Assembly (NCBI GenBank): GCA_030831125.1
Contig: JAURLQ010000008.1
Span: forward strand, 1 to 47,179
DNA: 47,179 nucleotides
Source: Gammaproteobacteria bacterium
Lineage (GTDB): Bacteria > Pseudomonadota > Gammaproteobacteria > Pseudomonadales > Pseudohongiellaceae
Direction of reading: 5' to 3'
Part shown: positions 45,244 to 47,179 of the stretch, piece after piece
Layout of the letters: each line of letters begins with the position of its first letter
How positions within the stretch are numbered: position 1 is the stretch's first letter
Position numbers and translations under genes: made by a program
Notes under the pieces: generated by a model
The model's database searches: none
Told to the model about the DNA's origin: nothing
What the model saw: the letters and a program-made list of their open reading frames with translations, nothing else

Positions 45244-45280
45244 ATAGGAAAGCCCTATAGAGAGGATAGGAAAGTTCTAT
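45244..45280. promoter_or_regulatory. two direct 15-bp motifs, candidate operator pair
   Basis: ATAGGAAAGCCCTAT (45244-45258) and ATAGGAAAGTTCTAT (45266-45280) differ at two central bases. They start 22 bases apart, close to two helical turns. Each has ATAG/CTAT half-sites around 7 bases. The arrangement fits cooperative binding of two regulator dimers on one DNA face. It lies between the divergent zinc-ribbon and rlmK genes. Confidence 0.5.
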
Positions 45281-45358
45281 TTCTCCCGTGCAGAACCACT
45301 GGATTTGCTGCCAGGCAATCAGCTTATGTTGTTGATTAGTGGGGATATACCAGGGAGG

Positions 45359-45412
45359 GCTGTAGGCGTTTTTGTACAGGTACAATTGAACCTGTTACTA
45401 CAGCGCCTTTTT
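45359..45412 (+). terminator. long bipartite hairpin with T tract upstream of rlmK
   Basis: Outer arms GCTGTAG/CTACAGC (45359-45365, 45398-45404) enclose inner arms ACAGGT/ACCTGT (45376-45381, 45390-45395). GCCTTTTT follows. No gene on the plus strand ends here, so it would terminate a short leader or ncRNA begun near the 15-bp motifs. Alternatively it attenuates rlmK, whose start is about 190 bases downstream. Confidence 0.5.
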
Positions 45413-45600
45413 CATTTTCAGGGGCAGGTTTTTATCCACAGGGCTTCGGTGTCGAATACCCGAATACTACTGTCGTATGTCCTGATCCTTGCACATCTGA
45501 CATCACCTGGCCGCAGCAACTTGAACCTTCATGCCAATTTTCTGCTGAACTCTTTGGCAACAAACAGCTAGAATTGCCAAAAAGAACAAGCGACCAGCCC

Positions 45601-46551
45601 ATGCAGCAGGACAAATACACCATGTTCATGAACCGCCTGCACAAGGTTCATGCACATCGCAAAAAGGCTGCCAAAAAACAGGGCGTAAGCTGTTACCGGC
45701 TTTACGATCTTGACCTGCCCGAATTTCCCTTTGCCATAGACATCTACGAAGGACAGGTGTGTGCCGCCGAATATCAGCGTAATCACAATCTGTCTAAATA
45801 TGACTATGAGATGTGGCTCACGCAAAGCCGCAGCTGTATTACCGAAGTGCTGCAGATTCCGGTGCAGCATGTGCATCTGAAACAGCGTCAGGTGATAAGT
45901 GAGCGGGCCCGGCAGTACAGCCGCATCAGCCATACCAACAACAGATCAGTTGTTACCGAAAACGGCCTGAAGTTCTGGATAAACATCAGCGACTACCTCG
46001 ATACAGGCCTGTTCCTGGACCACCGTCCTACCCGGCAACGCGTAAGGGAACAGTGCAAGGACAAACGGATATTGAATCTATTTGCCTACACCGGATCATT
46101 CTCGGTATATGCCGCCGCCGGTGGTGCAGCAAGCGTGACCACAGTGGACCTGTCAAATACCTACATTGACTGGGCCAGGGACAACTTCGACCTCAACGGC
46201 ATGGGCATGCAAGCCCACAGCTTCATAGCCGGCGATGTCATTAGCTGGCTGCCTGGTATCAAGAGCGGGAGTTTCGACCTGATCGTTTGCGACCCGCCCA
46301 CCTTCAGCAACAGCAAGAAGATGACAGGCACTTTCGATGTGCAGCGCGATCACCCCGCCCTGCTCAACCAGTGTCTGCGACTGCTTTCACCCGATGGCCT
46401 GCTGATATTCAGCACCAACAACCGCCGCTTCCGGCTGTATGACGAACACATCAACACCAAAAAGATCAGGGATATCACCCGCCAGACCACAGGCTTCGAC
46501 TTCGAAGGCAAACTCAACAGGATGTGCTACGAACTGCAACCCGAAATGTAG
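45601..46551 (+). CDS. rlmK: 23S rRNA m7G2069 methyltransferase, stand-alone RlmK
   Basis: A 316-residue class I SAM methyltransferase matching the C-terminal (RlmK) half of E. coli RlmKL. A pre-domain with GVSCYRLYDLDLPEFPFAIDIY leads to NISDYLDTGLFLDHRPTRQRV. The SAM motif is LNLFAYTGSFSVYAA, motif II is VTTVDLSNTYIDWARDNF, and the catalytic-type motif is VCDPPTFSNSKKM followed by FDVQRDHPALL. The RlmL half (THUMP domain and second methyltransferase) is absent here, so the two activities may be encoded separately. I chose ATG 45601; a TTG 27 bases upstream and ATG 45649 (MNRLHK region) are alternatives, and no site has a strong ribosome binding site. Confidence 0.85.
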   Translation: MQQDKYTMFMNRLHKVHAHRKKAAKKQGVSCYRLYDLDLPEFPFAIDIYEGQVCAAEYQRNHNLSKYDYEMWLTQSRSCITEVLQIPVQHVHLKQRQVISERARQYSRISHTNNRSVVTENGLKFWINISDYLDTGLFLDHRPTRQRVREQCKDKRILNLFAYTGSFSVYAAAGGAASVTTVDLSNTYIDWARDNFDLNGMGMQAHSFIAGDVISWLPGIKSGSFDLIVCDPPTFSNSKKMTGTFDVQRDHPALLNQCLRLLSPDGLLIFSTNNRRFRLYDEHINTKKIRDITRQTTGFDFEGKLNRMCYELQPEM

Positions 46552-46800
46552 GGGAGTGCTTGCACGCCCCGGGCTCTCCATGAAATCCGATCTGTGATGT
46601 AGGGGCGTGCGTCAGTGCGCCCATCTGCCGGAACCAAATTGGTTTGGGAAATTGACCATCGTCGGGTCCACTAACGCGGCCCCCTACCTGGCATTCAGCA
46701 CAGCGATTTCCGATTATTTGGTAGGGGCGCATGAAAGTGCGCCCGACTGATCAGCCCGAATTCACAAAACTCCGAAAGATACGCTGGGTGCGCCCCCTGG
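46552..46800. repeat. GTAGGGGCG...GTGCGCCC repeat cluster
   Basis: Between rlmK and tRNA-Gln lie at least three units: GTAGGGGAGTGCTTGCACGC just after the rlmK stop, the 27-bp unit at 46599-46625, and GTAGGGGCGCATGAAAGTGC at about 46721. A partial GGGTGCGCCCCC lies at about 46787. All fold into GC hairpins. No gene is seen. Confidence 0.75.
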
Positions 46801-46825
46801 ATAGGCAAAAATCTTCACCAAAAGG

Positions 46826-46854
46826 CTGAAAATTTTTTCCAATCAGTTTATATT
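46826..46854 (+). promoter_or_regulatory. probable promoter of tRNA-Gln
   Basis: CTGAAA (46826-46831), a 17-base spacer and TATATT (46849-46854), followed by a GC-rich discriminator (GCGCCCC) as is usual for stringently controlled stable RNA genes. The tRNA begins 14 bases after the -10. Confidence 0.5.
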
Positions 46855-46867
46855 GCGCCCCCGCTGC

Positions 46868-46943
46868 TGGGGTGTCGCCAAGTTGGTAAGGCAACGGATT
46901 CTGATTCCGTCATTCGTTGGTTCGAGTCCAGCCACCCCAGCCA
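46868..46943 (+). tRNA. tRNA-Gln (anticodon CUG)
   Basis: The acceptor arms TGGGGTG and CACCCCA pair, followed by discriminator G and an encoded CCA. The anticodon stem ACGGA/TCCGT holds the loop TTCTGAT, giving anticodon CUG, which reads CAG. The T arm contains GGTTCGAGTCC. Sequence is close to E. coli glutamine tRNAs. A run of five T follows the CCA. Confidence 0.95.
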
Positions 46944-47046
46944 CTTTTTCCTTGCAGTTCAAGCCCTTACGGAAATGCATAACGGATGCCGGCAGGTCTG
47001 AGTCCGTCATGCGTGCTCCGGCCCGGTTACACGAAAATTCTCCCCG

Positions 47047-47179
47047 TGACCTTTCCCCTGAATTAGCACCACCCATAAGGCGAGATTTTCATCATGCCAC
47101 AGCTCTGGCAAATACCCTTGGTGGTTGATAGCCCAAAGAGCTGTGTGGCCTGATTTCGTTATAGTCCGTTCTTCATTCA
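47047..47179 (-). mobile_element. end of an IS3-family insertion sequence, cut by the window edge
   Basis: The plus-strand TGACCTTTCCCCTGAATTAG at 47047 looks like an IS3-family terminal inverted repeat starting TG. It is followed, on the minus strand, by the 3' end of a DDE transposase gene. The rest of the element lies beyond the window. It begins about 100 bases after tRNA-Gln. Confidence 0.65.
47092..47179 (-). pseudogene. IS3-family transposase OrfB, C-terminal fragment with in-frame stop
   Basis: The minus strand reads RTDYNEIRPHSSLGYQPP then RVFARAVA and TGA at 47094-47092: the classic C-terminus of an IS3 OrfB integrase, with the YNxxRPHSSLG block. Three codons in from the window edge, TGA (47175-47173) stands where the family has Trp in E-W-R-T-D-Y-N (TGG to TGA). 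The copy is therefore probably dead, or the base is an error. Confidence 0.75.

Overview
The window looks like chromosomal DNA of a free-living, probably marine or oligotrophic, gammaproteobacterium related to the Pseudomonadales/Cellvibrionales lineages. This rests on gene content: a FabY-type ketosynthase, GreB, a YbbA/YbbP-TesA neighbourhood, a stand-alone RlmK, a class I fumarase, and many periplasmic oxidoreductases and amidohydrolases. It is an inference; no rRNA or phylogenetic marker set is present. Base composition is moderate and fairly even. Dispersed palindromic repeats lie in many intergenic gaps.

Layout. 1-6 kb: 3' part of a PQQ sugar dehydrogenase, an M13 zinc metallopeptidase lipoprotein, a flavin monooxygenase and a secreted tectonin-repeat protein. 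5.88-6.14 kb: a compact unit with palindrome, promoter, a 13-nt anti-Shine-Dalgarno match, a 24-codon ORF and a terminator. 6.1-15 kb: a metallo-beta-lactamase/cNMP-binding fusion, dinB, greB, an AraC/GlxA-type regulator, a ribosome hibernation factor, a D,D-carboxypeptidase and fabY. 15-23.4 kb: a catabolic-looking island with an ACMSD/LigW-like amidohydrolase, two secreted proteins (a split version of a protein found fused at 30.7 kb), an MFS transporter, a LigB-like extradiol dioxygenase, a LigJ-like amidohydrolase and two overlapping RraA/LigK-family genes. Together these resemble the enzyme set of protocatechuate/gallate 4,5-cleavage, although the substrate cannot be read from sequence.

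23.5-30.5 kb: a YegD-like Hsp70, then a translationally coupled pair of GAPDH-family genes. The upstream one has lost the catalytic cysteine. The downstream one keeps all catalytic motifs but has an in-frame TGA in place of the second glycine codon of its Rossmann start. Next is a DUF748 envelope gene broken by an in-frame TAG and a frameshift in a run of seven G. 30.7-41 kb: the fused DUF6152 protein, a sulfotransferase and an overlapping degenerate GGDEF protein, a cytochrome-PQQ dehydrogenase, fumarase, tesA, and a GMC oxidoreductase with its Tat-exported small subunit. 41.3-47.2 kb: the ybbA-ybbP ABC system, a zinc-ribbon protein, rlmK, tRNA-Gln(CUG) and the end of a decayed IS3-family element.

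The points most worth following up are the 24-codon unit, the GAPDH pair, the concentration of broken genes between 25 and 31 kb, the split/fused DUF6152 genes inside and outside the extradiol island, the long and short forms of one palindromic repeat family, and the paired 15-bp motifs upstream of rlmK.
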